64,000 nucleotides of DNA, from assembly GCF_032854445.1 (NCBI RefSeq), contig NC_088295.1, positions 15,239,385 to 15,303,384 of the forward strand, written 5' to 3'. Positions 27,337 to 38,835 of this stretch are shown here, one piece after another. Each line of letters begins with the position of its first letter. Position 1 is the first letter of the stretch. Source of the DNA: Liolophura sinensis (lineage: Eukaryota; Mollusca; Polyplacophora; Chitonida; Chitonidae). The notes beneath the pieces were generated by a model. The model searched no databases, was not told the DNA's origin, and was given only the letters and a program-made list of their open reading frames with translations. Position numbers and translations under genes: made by a program.

Positions 27337-28030
27337 AAGCTAAACCATGCCGTAATGAGTATAAAAGCTAAACCATGATGTGATGAGTATATAAGCTAAA
27401 TCATGCTGTGGTGGATATATAATCTAATCCGTGCTATGATGGGTATATAAGCTAAACCATGCCTTTGTGAGTATATAAGCCAAACTATATATGTGCTAAA
27501 AGATACAGTGGTGGGTGTATAAGCTGAACTGTGCCGCGGTGGGTAACGGTATATAAGCCAGTCCATGACACGATTGGTATATAAGCTAAACCATGCCGTG
27601 GTGGGTGTATAAGCTAAACCATGCCGTGAAGGGTATGTAGGTTAAACCATGCTGTGGTGGGTATATAAACTAAAACATACAGTGGTGGGTGTTTAGGCTA
27701 AACTGTGCCCGCGGTGGGCACCCTTATATAAGCCAAACCATGCCGCGATGAGTATATAAGCTAAACCACGCCGTGGTGAGTATATAGCTTAAATCATACC
27801 GCAATGGGTATATTAGCCAAAACATGCACTGGTGGGTGTATAAGGTAAACCATGCTGTAGTGGGTATATAAGCTAAACCATGCTGTGGTGGGTGTGTAGA
27901 TTAAACCATGCAATGGTGAGCATATAAGTTAAACTATGGAGCGATGAGTATATAAACCAAACCATGTCACGGTGGGTATATAATCTGAACCATATCCTCA
28001 TGGGTCTATATTTTCTATACCATGTTCACA
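27337..28030 (+). repeat. Minisatellite 7, about 29-33 bp unit containing TATATAAGC, more than 20 copies
   Basis: The unit is approximately gtatataagctaaaccatgc followed by cgtggtggg. Copies are diverged and vary by a few bases in length. Confidence 0.88.
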
Positions 28031-28144
28031 GGAAGTTTTTAGGCATGGACCGCACACTGCACTGGTAGTTATAAAAGATATATGATGTTCACGTATAAGT
28101 ATTTAGCCGATATACCATGTATATATATAACCTGGTCAGGTTAA

Positions 28145-28345
28145 GCCGTATCATGCCTGTATGATCTGGTCTATGCCCAGGAATATGCCTTTTGATTGAT
28201 CTACGCCCTATCTAATCTCTATAGCCTCGCCTATACCCAGGGAGATGCCTTTTCATTGATCTACGCCCTATCTAATATGTCTATAGCCTCGCCTATACCC
28301 AGGAAAATGCCTTTTCATTGATCTACGCCCTATCTAATATGTCTA
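28145..28345 (+). repeat. Three-copy repeat, about 60-65 bp, leading into the 30-bp array
   Basis: The block ttgatctacgccctatctaa, followed by tctatagcctcgcctat and acccagg, occurs near 28195, 28255 and 28318. A further partial copy lies near 28456. Confidence 0.8.
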
Positions 28346-30030
28346 TAGCCTGTCTCATGTTCAGGAATATGTGTGTCGCCTGGCCCATATCCAGGAATAT
28401 GTTTATAATCTGGCCCATGTCCAGGCCCTGGTGCATGCTCAGGAATATACCTTTTGATTAATCTACGCCCTATCTAATATGTCTATGGCCTGGACCATAT
28501 CCTGGAATATGTCTGTCGCCTGGCCCATGTCCAGGAATATGTCTATAGTCTGGTCCGTGTCCAGAAATGTGCCCATAGTCTGGTGCATGCCCAGGAATGT
28601 GAGTATAGTCTGGTCCATGCCCAGGAATGTGCCTATACTCTGGTCCATGCCCAGGGATATGCCTATACTCTGGTCCATGCCCAGGAATGTGCCTATACTC
28701 TGGTTCATGCCCAGGAATGTGCCTATGGTGTAGTTCATGCCCAGGAATGTGCCCATAGTCTCGTCCATGCCCAGGAATGTGCCTATACTCTGGTCCATGC
28801 CCAGGAATATGTCTATACTCTGGTCCATGCCCAGGGATATGCCTATACTCTGGTCCATGCCCAGGAATGTGCCTATACTCTGGTTCATGCCCAGGAATGT
28901 GCCTATGGTGTAGTTCATGCCCAGGAATGTGCCTATAGTCTGGTCCATGCCCAGGAATGTGCCTATGGTCTGGTTCATGTCCAGGAATATGTCTGTCGCC
29001 TGGCCTATGTCCAGGAATATGTCTATAGTCTGGTCCGTGTCCAGAAATGTGCCTATAGTCTGGTCCATACCCAGGAACGTGCCCATAGCCTGGTCCATGC
29101 CCAGGAATGTGCCTATGGTGTAGTTCATGCCCAGGAATGTGCCTATAGTCTCGTCCATGCCCAGGAATGTGCCTATACTCTGGTCCATGCCCAGGAATGT
29201 GCCTATACTCTGGTCCATGCCCAGGAATGTGCCTATGGTGTAGTTCATGCCCAGGAATGTGCCTATGGTCTGGTTCATGTCCAGGAATATGTCTGTCGCC
29301 TGGCCTATGTCCAGGAATATGTCTATAGTCTGGTCCGTGTCCAGAAATGTGCCCATAGTCTGGTCCATACCCAGGAACGTGCCCATAGCCTGGTCCATGC
29401 CCAGGAATGTGCCTATGGTGTAGTTCACGCCCAGGAATATGTCTATAGTCTGGTCCATGCCCAGGAATGTGCCTATACTCTGGTCCATGCCCAGGGATAT
29501 GTCTGTAGTCTGGTCCGTGCCAAGGAATATGTCTATTATCAGGTGCATGCCCAGGAATGTGAGTATAGTCTGGTCCATGCCCAGGAATGTGAGTATAGTC
29601 TGGTCCATGCCCAGGGATATGTCTGTCGCCTGGCCCATGTCCAGGAATATGTCTATAGTCTGGTCCGTGTTCAGAAATGTGCGTATACCTTGGTCCACGC
29701 CCAGGAATGTGCCTATACTCTGGTCCATGCCCAGGAATGTGCCTATAGTCTGGTTCATGCCCAGGAATGTGCCTATACTCTGGTCCATGCCCAGGGATAT
29801 GTCTGTAGTCTGGTCTGTGCCAAGGAATATGTCTGTAAACTGGTCTGTGCCCAGGAATATGACTATAATCTGATCAATGCCGAGGAATATGTCTATTGTC
29901 TGGCGCATGCTCAGGAATATGTTTGTAATCTTGTCCATGCCCAGGAATATGTCTATAATGTGGTTCATGCCCAGGGATATGTCTGTAATGCGCCCCATGC
30001 CCAGGAATATGTCTATAATGTGGTCCATTC
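28346..30030 (+). repeat. Minisatellite 8, 30-bp unit, about 55 copies in exact register
   Basis: The unit is ccaggaatgtgcctatagtc plus tggtccatgc. From about 28561 to 30030 every unit is 30 bp with no insertion or deletion. Point differences define several unit types, and a block of types (gtctgtcgcc ... gtctatagtc ... ccagaaatgt) recurs at 28511, 28991, 29291 and 29621. These spacings are 16, 10 and 11 units. Four of the six frames are open across most of the array because the unit lacks stops there. The longest are 512 codons on plus (VHAQECAYSL cycle) and 521 codons on minus (GMDQTIGTFL cycle). I saw no splice, homology or codon-bias evidence that either is translated. Confidence 0.95.
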
Positions 30031-30121
30031 GGTGGCATATGCGGCCTGTGATCCTGTTCAGCTATCCACCCTGCCAACCACAGAGGCTGTGAGAAATTCG
30101 GAGTTACTCTGGGTATTATGA

Positions 30122-31174
30122 CAGAATCTGAATCTCTAATGCCCAGAGAAACTCTAAATTGTCTCCCACAAACACAGCAACTGGTTGTTGATTGGGAAAT
30201 CAAACATCAACACCCAGAGAAGCCGACAGCCTGAGAATATAAGAGGACAAAAAAGTATACCGGCAGGTAAGCTATCTCTCTTATGCGTTAGTTTGTTTTA
30301 ACATTGATCCTGGTTGTGTTTTGACAGTCTACAATGTATGTAAAAGTATAGTGGTTAATAAATACAGACGAAAATATTTTCCCTTCCTGATGAATGATGA
30401 CTAAAGTATGTTTAATCGTACGTTATACGTATGCTTTTTTCAGTCATACAACGAGATTAGGTGCCGAACCGAAAGCGAAACCAAAACCACTCGTATTGCA
30501 CTTACTACAGGAATGATTCCACTAAACATGTTGCGTTGCTTTTCATTTAATTTCATATGCTCTTGCTTCTGCTGTGTGTTTCTGAGAAAGCTTAAAGATT
30601 ATGAATGTTTCAACTTGCCGAATTGCCGAATGATGAATTGCTGTAAACTAAGCATTAACCATAAGGTATACGGCATCCATGTTAGTCTCGAGTCGTACAT
30701 GCGTTACATCGTTTATATGTTTTCTCCCATTACGTTGAACTATACTGAACGTGGCTGGTAATTCTATGAAATTCAGCATACACTGATAAGAGTAGTTGCC
30801 TGATCCTGCATCATTTGTTTCAATAGCTCGGTTTTGTCCCTCTTTCTACATATTCGGCGGATCTGTACGAACCAAATGGCCGTAGAGGCGGCGCATGAAA
30901 AGCGTGATCGTTCAACTGTTATAAACGGTCTATACATTTATACAGCTCGTATGACATATATGGACTTCCCGGAATTGGATCCTGACTGCAGTATATCTGT
31001 GTCAAATGTATGACCATAGAAGGACTCTTTTCGTATTAAAGCTTCATCTTTTATGATTAGACTTTCTTCAGCTACAACATATAAGTATGTAGGTCATACA
31101 GAAATTCAAAAATTAAAACGAATGTAACTAGAAAAAAATGAAACCAAACCACAGACACTTGGATTAAACAAGAA
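30122..31174. other. Intergenic stretch, no firm gene
   Basis: A 32-codon frame at 30141-30239 (starting MPRETLNCLPQTQQL) and a consensus-like donor at GGCAG|gtaagc near 30266 follow the 30-bp array. They do not combine into an exon I can support. A 117-codon frame at 30408-30761 looks random. Confidence 0.35.
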
Positions 31175-31770
31175 AGTTATTTCAAGGAGAAGAACATTTA
31201 AATATCAATCAAACACCATTGACAAGAGTTTGCATTTCCTCGCAGGTGCATGCCATGAATAAAATTTTAATATGTTCCTCAAGTTGATAAATTATAAATA
31301 AAATCAGCGCCAAAATCCGCTGTGGGCGACTCCATTTTGCCTAAGAACTAGTCCTGAAGTCTTCTGTGTTAGGAGGAGAATTGCTGTCGGACATCGCCGA
31401 AGTGCAGCTCGTACATTTCCGGTGGAACTCTTCTTCCCCGTAGGTAGCGAACAATACAGTTCGTTGTCCGCTTGACGATCGGTAAACCGGAACGTTGGAC
31501 GTAGGTTCCGAGTTTACACAAGCCGGCAGTTTTAACGACTCTCATTGGCTGAGAGGCAACACACCCCCAGCATAAATTACAGGGTGTTAAAGATGGAGGG
31601 CGCGATGGACTCAGCGATTTATGCCAGTTTGCCGTTTTCAGGCTTAACGTGTATGGCGAGGAAAAATCGCAAAATGGTGCAGCAGGCACCACCAGATAGA
31701 AAAAAATGTGCTCTTTTCAGCCTATAGTGTCACGCTTTTAAGTTTTCTTCTCCTTTAAGGAATCATAACT
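31175..31770. mobile_element. Candidate non-autonomous element with imperfect terminal inverted repeats
   Basis: The left end aaggagaagaacatttaaat near 31185 pairs with the right end, read in reverse complement as aaggagaagaaaacttaaaa near 31760. Flanking aagttat and ataactt extend the pairing loosely. The interior is more GC-rich than the surroundings. It has an open minus frame (31369-31692) with no homology I recognise. A CpG-rich gene fragment is the alternative. Confidence 0.35.
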
Positions 31771-31829
31771 TATACTGTCACAGAAAAGGTGCATGGACTG
31801 ATGGCTTCGGTCGGAAGTACACTATATTT

Positions 31830-32470
31830 GGCCAACTGAATCATGCATAAACGTGATACACTTACAAAGAACAGCAAATCAATGCAAAACATTGCAGGGG
31901 ACATTGAATGGAACAGCCAAATAACGTATGAGCACTTTATCCTGTATGGCATGCTGTGAGAGACAGCTAAACATGGGAAGGACACTGGATCAGGAAAGAA
32001 TGCCTAAACAATGTAAAGCAATTGGAAGGACGCTAGAAAGGTACGACTAAATAATGCATGACAAGTTTATCCTGTAGGGTACGCTGGGAGAGACAGCTAT
32101 AAACAATGTGAGAAAATGGGAAGGACACTGGAGGAGCGCCTAAACAATTTAACGCATTTTGAAGGACGCTGGAAAGGAACAGCTAAATTTTGCATATAGC
32201 AACTTTTCCCGGTGTGAAGACTGGGGGGGGGGGGGGGGGGGGGCGGGGGCATCTAAGCAAGGTAACAGGATTGGAAGGACACTGTGAGTATGTGTGATAC
32301 ACTGCGTGGGAGATACAGCTCAACAGTGTGACCATGATATACTGTGTTATATGTTTCAGGAACAGTTAAACATTGTATGCTAGTTGGACCATGCGAGAGG
32401 AACATCGTCGTGTATGATACGCTGAGAAGAACAGCTGAACAATGTAAAGCTATTGTATTATGCACAAGTG
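31830..32470 (+). repeat. Degenerate tandem repeat, about 130-145 bp unit, with a poly-G tract
   Basis: Landmarks gggaaggacactgga, tttatcctgta and gagagacagct recur about four times. A run of more than 20 G at about 32223-32244 interrupts the array. Confidence 0.7.
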
Positions 32471-32679
32471 ATACATTTTAAGGAACATTTGAACGATGTA
32501 AAATAAATGCATGTTTAATACACACCTACACAATGCAGTGCAATTCATTTATGCTCCAATGCCCCTGGCTACAGACCAAAAATATCCGCCCATAACGCCG
32601 CCTCTTCGAATATATAGTTGTCTTGGGCACAACCATATGAGCTATATGGCGTTTGTTCTGTAGGTTCGTCAGGAAGAGG

Positions 32680-32680
<1 letters not shown>

Positions 32681-32762
<82 letters not shown>
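32681..32762. repeat. (TA)n microsatellite, about 80 bp
   Basis: An almost pure TA run, broken once near its start (tatgtatata). Confidence 0.98.
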
Positions 32763-32765
<3 letters not shown>

Positions 32766-33034
32766 GCATATAAATCGGTAATTTTTTTTTAGTTTTGTTT
32801 TTCTTTTTTTTGTTATAAGGCTCTTTCAGGTATTTTATACCTGCCTTAAACCCCTATTTACAGAACGAGATTTGGATTCGAATCTGTGACCTCACTGGTC
32901 ATTGCCCAATCGACTGACACAAAACACGACGATAACAACGCTTTGCGTGAAGCGTCACTTAGGATGATAATAAGGAAGAATGATAACAAGGCAACATACA
33001 ATTTTGCACAATCTGTAACATTAAACCACAGTGT

Positions 33035-33185
33035 GGTTAGTGGAACTCTAGTGGCGGCAGCACTTTCGCGGCATGAACTTGGCATGCCACAAGAAGACAC
33101 GGTATAAGTGCACACATAATGACTCCTCATCGTCACACGACTGAAAAATTTGTTAAGACGTTAAACCTCAAGCTTACATACATGC
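33035..33185 (+). repeat. SINE family B, 3' part
   Basis: The segments gtggcggcagcactttcgcg and gccacaagaagacacggtat match the copy at 24943-25275. It then continues to a tail with gttaagacgttaaacctcaa and a catg-rich run. Confidence 0.8.
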
Positions 33186-33698
33186 ATGCATGCATACATT
33201 TATGTTTACACACACGTACATGCTACGGATTGCATCCTTACTGCAGTAATGCGCATGTCTGGTATAGCTAAGTGGCCTTATTTATGCATGCTTGCTAGAA
33301 TATTAGCCGAATCCTGGATTAAATATACATGCAAACTGTACATAGCTGTACAGTAAAACAGAGCAGTGCCAGTTTCCGTGTTAGACATGGTAGTCGGTAT
33401 CTAATTATATAATAAAGACCTAATGAGGAAATATAACCTCTGTATCAAGTAGGGCCTACATTAGAAGAACAACCATCAAGGCAATATATCCAGTATCCAG
33501 TCAGAAACCAGGCTCATGCATTGTTTATAGCAAGGATATTATACAGAACAACGGCAATATAACGGGCGTGGAGTTATCTGTGGTAGTTTGTGTCAATTTA
33601 CATTATGCTTTAATAACAATAAAACTATCGCCAGAAATACTTTAAGCTGATATTCCACGTTTCAACTGACCACGTCTGCGGAGCTGTCTACTGTACTA

Positions 33699-33702
<4 letters not shown>
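33186..33702. other. Intergenic stretch, no gene seen
   Basis: Short catgcatg repeats at the start, then AT-rich DNA without coding signal. Confidence 0.45.
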
Positions 33703-33729
<27 letters not shown>

Positions 33730-33971
33730 GATTGGTGTTTTACGCCGTACTCAAGAATATTTCACTTATACGACGGCGGCCAGCATTATGATGGGTGGAA
33801 ACCGGGCAGAGCCCGGGGGAAACCCACGACCATCGGCAGGTTGCTGGCAGACCTTCTCACGTACGGCCGCCAGCATGAGCTGGACTTGAACTCACAGCGA
33901 CCGCATTGGTGAGAGAGTCCTGGGTCATTACGCTGCGCTAGCGCTTTAACCGACTGAGCCACGGAGGCCCC
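33703..33971 (-). repeat. Complete SINE family A copy, minus strand
   Basis: This is the best-preserved copy. Read on the minus strand it has a tRNA-like head (ggggcctccgtggctcagtc with a tgagttcaagtccagc B-box), the body, the conserved ttcttgagtacggcg domain and a tail of nearly 30 A (poly-T on plus at 33703-33730). It is about 240 bp without the tail. Confidence 0.93.
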
Positions 33972-34142
33972 GATTTGCATTTGATCTATGTGTATATAAG
34001 GTCACAGGTTCGAATCAAACTCTCGCTGGTGCGAGTTTAAGGCAAGATTACGTTTGATATCTACCGAAGCGTGTTAATTTTTCCTCGACTGGACGGTCTA
34101 CAGACTTTCCTTACGTATAAGTTATCGCGGTTGTATAGGCCT

Positions 34143-34399
34143 ATTTATTTATTTCTTTTATTGCTGCTCAACGCCGTACTCAAGAATTTTTTCACTTGTA
34201 TGGCGGCGTCCAGGTTTACGGTGGAGAAAGACCACTTGTCTTATACCAATATTTTGAAAAAGATTGTCACTAAATTACCAAAGGCCGATGGTTTTCCCTG
34301 CGCATTCCTGTTTCGTCCACCCATAAAACTGACCACCATCGCATAAGTGAACATTTTTTTTGCATGGCGTTAAACAACAGGTCAAATAAGTAAATAAAC
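34143..34399. repeat. Two SINE family A-related copies in inverted orientation
   Basis: A minus-strand 3' part at 34143-34231 (gccgtactcaagaatttttt) faces a plus-strand copy at 34275-34399 (ttaccaaaggccgatggttt, then accaccatcgcataagtgaa). About 45 bp separate them. The body of the second copy is of a subfamily different from the other copies. Confidence 0.75.
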
Positions 34400-34510
34400 T
34401 GACTGGAGGCTTCTCCAGATGCTCTGATGGAGCGGAAAAGCAGTCAGTGAGGTGTGTGATGGATGTCTTAAGTGGAAGGACGTTAAACGACAAGCACTCA
34501 CTCACTCCCA
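34400..34510 (+). repeat. Possible 3' end of a third SINE type
   Basis: The sequence agtggaaggacgttaaacga plus caagcactcactcact has the 'gacgttaaac' ending often seen at SINE 3' ends in molluscs, as I recall. Only one copy is present here. Confidence 0.35.
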
Positions 34511-36270
34511 AGTTGAATGAAAACTAGAACAAACTCTATTTCGTATGCAATTTCCAGCTGTCTATACTAAGACCGAATCACAATTCAAGCGTTACAAATT
34601 TGTTGAATTCTGCTCGCGTAGGTAGGCCTACACAGCAAATCGCATGCAGCGCGTCATTCGGAGCTGTAGGTAGGCGTAGTTTTGTCAGCATGCATTTCGT
34701 GTATTTTGTTGAGTTAGTAATTAAAAAAATTTTAACAAGAGGTAATCTACCAAGACGGACGGTTTGGGACTGATATTAGACCTGTATCAGTTGTCAAAGT
34801 AGCTTTAGAATGTACCGGTGCATATAACACAGCCGTATGGATATCAGAGTGAAGATAACAAGGGTGTAGAATAATTCGCGGGGGAAAAGTGCTCTGTTGT
34901 CTTATTTGAAACAGAGATCTTACATAATCTATATAAATGATCTGTAGCAAAACTGGGGGAAATGATTAATATATTTTACGGGAGCCAGTGATCCGTACAC
35001 ACCGGCACAATCAATAGTCAAAGGAATATAACGCCGGGAAAAGGGGAGAAAAACGTTCTCCGTGCATGCAAGTAGGGGTCTATTCCAATGGTGTAAGGGA
35101 TATAACTGTAGATAGTTCACAACGTGCTTACCTCCCTTGCATTATAGTTGCCGTTTGCCTATTTGTATTATGTGGAAGAATCATTTTAAAAGTAGAGGTG
35201 GACAGGCATTATGAAAGGGGAACATTTTAAAAGTAGAGATTGGAAAGCAATAAAATATTTAAATCTTAGGCAAAATAGGATAGAAGTCTATATTGTATAT
35301 AACAGTGGAGTTCGGGGTAACTCACTGAGCTAATTATACATAACTTGCCACTGTATGGTTGATTTGCTACGCAGTAGTTTTGAAAAAAATGTTGTCTGCT
35401 ATAGGCTCGGCTTGTCTTGGTAGTCTACAACTGGGAGGCGTTTTCGTCAGGTCTCTGTTCAGGGCATCCGTCTATAACAGACCTGACGAAGAAAAAATTA
35501 CGTACCTTCAAATATGTTGTTCGGTTATTGGAATAGCCGAAAAAACAGAATATCTAAATGAAAAGAATCTGTTAAGCAATAATCTGTAATATTTTTAAAT
35601 GTCATAAAACTAAACGTTAAACTGAAGAAAAGCATATACCCGGTAAACTTAATTTAATCTTTAAAACTGAGCTTAATGTCTTTGAAATTAAATTTCTGCC
35701 TCAATATAAGAAATGACTAACAAATATACCCGTTATACCGTATGCACTCTTCTCGCCAAATTGGTCGCAATTCCTCTATAGTGTGCTCAGTGTACTAGTC
35801 ACTTCCCATGAAACAACAACAACAAAAATAAAATAAAAATTAAGAAGAAAAGACGCCAGCAGTTATAAGCTACAGGAGCCCATGACCTCAAGTTTATACC
35901 CGAGCATCTAAAAAAACAAGCTTACATTCACAGTATCCCGTAAAAAGTCAATCAGTAGCGTCTTACACTAAAGACAAATGTTGTCAATGTTAAAAAGTGG
36001 GTATCAAAAAATTCGGCTGACAGTACCAATATAGAAGAACCGACCTCCGGATAGCTGCTTATCGCAATTAAAGATCGGCTCGATTGAATGGTCTAGCTCA
36101 TCAATCCGGAGTTCTGCCATGCTTATTTCTCCATTTTTTCTTCCGACTATACTACATAAGTCCTTGCCTTCATATAGCTATAGGTGTATGTAAAGTCGTA
36201 GGCCTACGAAGGGAGGAAGCGAAAATGAAACAAAAGACCTACTCTTTGTATTTTGTTTATATATTTATTT
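34511..36270. other. Intergenic stretch, no gene seen
   Basis: No coding or repeat signal beyond simple A-rich runs such as acaacaacaacaaaaataaa near 35815. Confidence 0.45.
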
Positions 36271-36306
36271 CGTTGATTGGTGTTCTACGCCATACTCAAG
36301 AATATT
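36271..36306 (-). repeat. Fragment of SINE family A 3' end
   Basis: The segments gattggtgttctacgccata and ctcaagaatatt match the family tail region in reverse. Confidence 0.65.
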
Positions 36307-36413
36307 TAATGATATATATATATAACCAGAAGTCATTGTTCAAAAAGTAAACTGAAAGGGCCGCCTTTTAACCTCAACATCAATACATAACAATTTCGAA
36401 ATGAACGACATGA

Positions 36414-36650
36414 TACGCAAGACAAAGCAATGGCATGTGAGACAAAGCAATGATATTCAAGACAAATCAATGGCATGTAAGACAAAGCAATGACATGTAA
36501 GACAAAGCAATTGCCTGTAATACAAAGCAGTGGCATGTAAGATAAAGCAATGGCATGTAATACAAAGCAGTGGCATGTAAGACAAAGCAATGGCATGTAA
36601 TACAAAGCAACTGCCTGTAATACAAAGCAATGGCATGTAATACCATTAAA
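36414..36650 (+). repeat. Minisatellite 9, 20-bp unit, about twelve copies
   Basis: The unit is gacaaagcaatggcatgtaa with single-base variants (tacaaagcagtggcatgtaa, gacaaatcaatggcatgtaa). Confidence 0.95.
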
Positions 36651-36729
36651 GGACATGCGAAGTCCCTTAAGTCTTCATTATAACCCTGAGGTTTGGTGAT
36701 AGAAATTCAAATCTTTTACAGATTTCGGA

Positions 36730-38692
36730 TATATATATATATATATATATGACATATATTAGTTGTTCAGGATTTTAATTCTATAGAAATAATCCATCAA
36801 CTCAAATCTTCCTGGAACCGACCCTTGGGGCTTGCAACAGGGCTGTGTGCGATTTGATCATTAGGCCTACCACACCTATAACTTGGTCATATTCGACTCA
36901 CCACAGGGGAAAAGGTGGAGATGCCACACACGGTCAATACAGATTAGCCTTCCAAAATTTTTAATTCAGTAGAAATTAATCGCTCAAGCCAGGACATTTA
37001 TATTAGCAAATTTAGATGAGCCTTCTAAAACTTTCAACGTTTTACTATAGGGGTTGCATGCGGTTCGATCATTAGTCTTACTACACATGGCTAAATTTGT
37101 CATATTCGACTCGTCACTGGGCGAAAGGTGCAGTACGCACAGACAAAACTTTTGGTGTTTGCAATTATTGCCTTTCTTCTTCCACCTGGACAGAGAATGA
37201 GGAACTAGAACTGTCTGTAATACCACAAATGCGTGAATGGTTTTCAACTTTTGATTTAGTACAGAGCAGTTTGCGACATGTTAACATTCGTAGAACAGTC
37301 GTTCAGTAACACATTGATGCTAGTATGTCAAAATACACAGTCCGCTTTGGGAAATCATGCACGGTTAACTAGGCAGTCTGGTACAAATGACAAATTTGCG
37401 AGCACAGAGTTGAATGATTTTTCGCAAATTCAAAACTCTACAATTATTTTTTTCGAACATATCTCAAAACGCTACAAACACAGAAAGACAAAAGCAGGTT
37501 CGGAATCAGCGGTCCGAATTACACCGGAATAAATCAAAATTTATATCAAAATGCAAAACTTAAAAAAAGTTTTTAGCGGATTGTAATGTATTTTTCAAAC
37601 TATGTAACCAGTAATGCTCTATATACATATCAAAGATATGTATGAATGTAATAATTACGTGGTAAAGATAATATCCGTGAGAATTTTGTTGTCAAATTTC
37701 AAACAACAGACTGCTGAAATTTGCAGTTTTCCAGTCTTCAGTGTGTAACAGCTAACACCAGAAAAATATTCATATTTGATATGGGGTTTAAGGCCATATC
37801 ACATATTTCACTTGATACGATGGAGAACAGTGTTAAAGAAATTGGATACCGTGTTGAGCACCCCCTCCAGCCCTCAAATAAAATACCGCTCTTTCTCAGT
37901 TACAAATGACAAACCTTCTGACAAAGCCGAACCCCGAAGGGCTGGATTGAGCCGACAACTTCACTGGTCAAAAAGTAGTTTACAAACACAGATCTAAATT
38001 TGGTTCTTGTAATCAACGGTTTGGGGAAGACTTTATTTTAGATTAACTGACGTCCAATATATACAGGCGTTGCAGATGAGAGCATAAAAGCTAAATGCTA
38101 CATGAAAAGAAAAGATAAATGAAATAACAATAGTACATCTCGTCTATCATTTATGCGCGTAGGTGTACATGTTTACTGTAAATATACTTATGGTAAATAA
38201 ATACAATACAACAATACGTGAATATGTAAATTTGCAAAATAAATACGAACACAAACACAATAAATCAATGAAAAACTGTAAATATAAGACCAAATGCAAG
38301 TGTATATATACCAGAGACTGATTTTGTTTAGTTTATATAGTTGTGGATACACTTGGAAAAATGGTGGATCGAGGCCAGCTCGGAACCGACTCGACCGTTT
38401 TTGTACCAGCGAAAAACGATTACCTAATCCAAGCCGGCTCCAATTTAGGATTCACCAAACTTGGTGGCCTAAATTAGAACACCTCGGTTTAATCCACTTT
38501 TTTTGTCGGTGTAAATGCAAAACAGCAATTATATATAATTCCCCATGTAACAAGTCCAAGTTCGCACCCCTTCAGGTAAATTAAACGTTCCATCTACTGT
38601 AAACGCAAGTATCCATAAATGTGTGAACTGAACGGAGCCGGCTCTGAAGCTGGGCTTTCCAGTTCGGTACACTACTGTAACCTTGGCTTATT
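36730..38692. other. Intergenic stretch, no gene seen
   Basis: A short (AT)n run lies at 36730-36750. Two loosely similar blocks near 36850 and 37060 (gcgatttgatcattag and gcggttcgatcattag) suggest an old duplication. No exon was supported. Confidence 0.4.
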
Positions 38693-38835
38693 TAAGGTCG
38701 GTCTTCAGCAACCTGCGGGTGGTCGTGGGTTTCCCTCGGGCTCTGCCCGGTTTCCTCCCACCATAATGCTGGCCGCCGTCGTATAAGTGAAATATTCTTG
38801 AGTACGGCGTAAAACACCAATCAAATAAATAAATC
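38693..38835 (+). repeat. SINE family A, headless copy
   Basis: Runs from aaggtcggtcttcagcaacc through ctgcccggtttcctcccacc to tattcttgagtacggcgtaa and aaataaataaatc. It is close to the complete copy at 33703-33971. Confidence 0.9.

Noticed and set aside
28463-30028. A 521-codon minus-strand frame and a 512-codon plus-strand frame
   Set aside because: Both are consequences of a stop-free 30-bp unit, and four frames are open at once. They are not called as CDS without transcript or substitution evidence.
28346-30030. CRISPR-like regular array
   Set aside because: Units are contiguous with no unique spacers, the genome is eukaryotic, and no cas genes are present.
30408-30761. A 117-codon Cys- and Phe-rich plus-strand frame
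   Set aside because: It has no splice sites or homology and its composition is that of random AT-rich DNA.
31369-31692. A 107-codon minus-strand frame
   Set aside because: It lies in a candidate repeat element and its residues match no family I recognise.
33703-33971. tRNA gene
   Set aside because: The tRNA-like A and B boxes belong to a SINE head, and no cloverleaf with anticodon stem is preserved.
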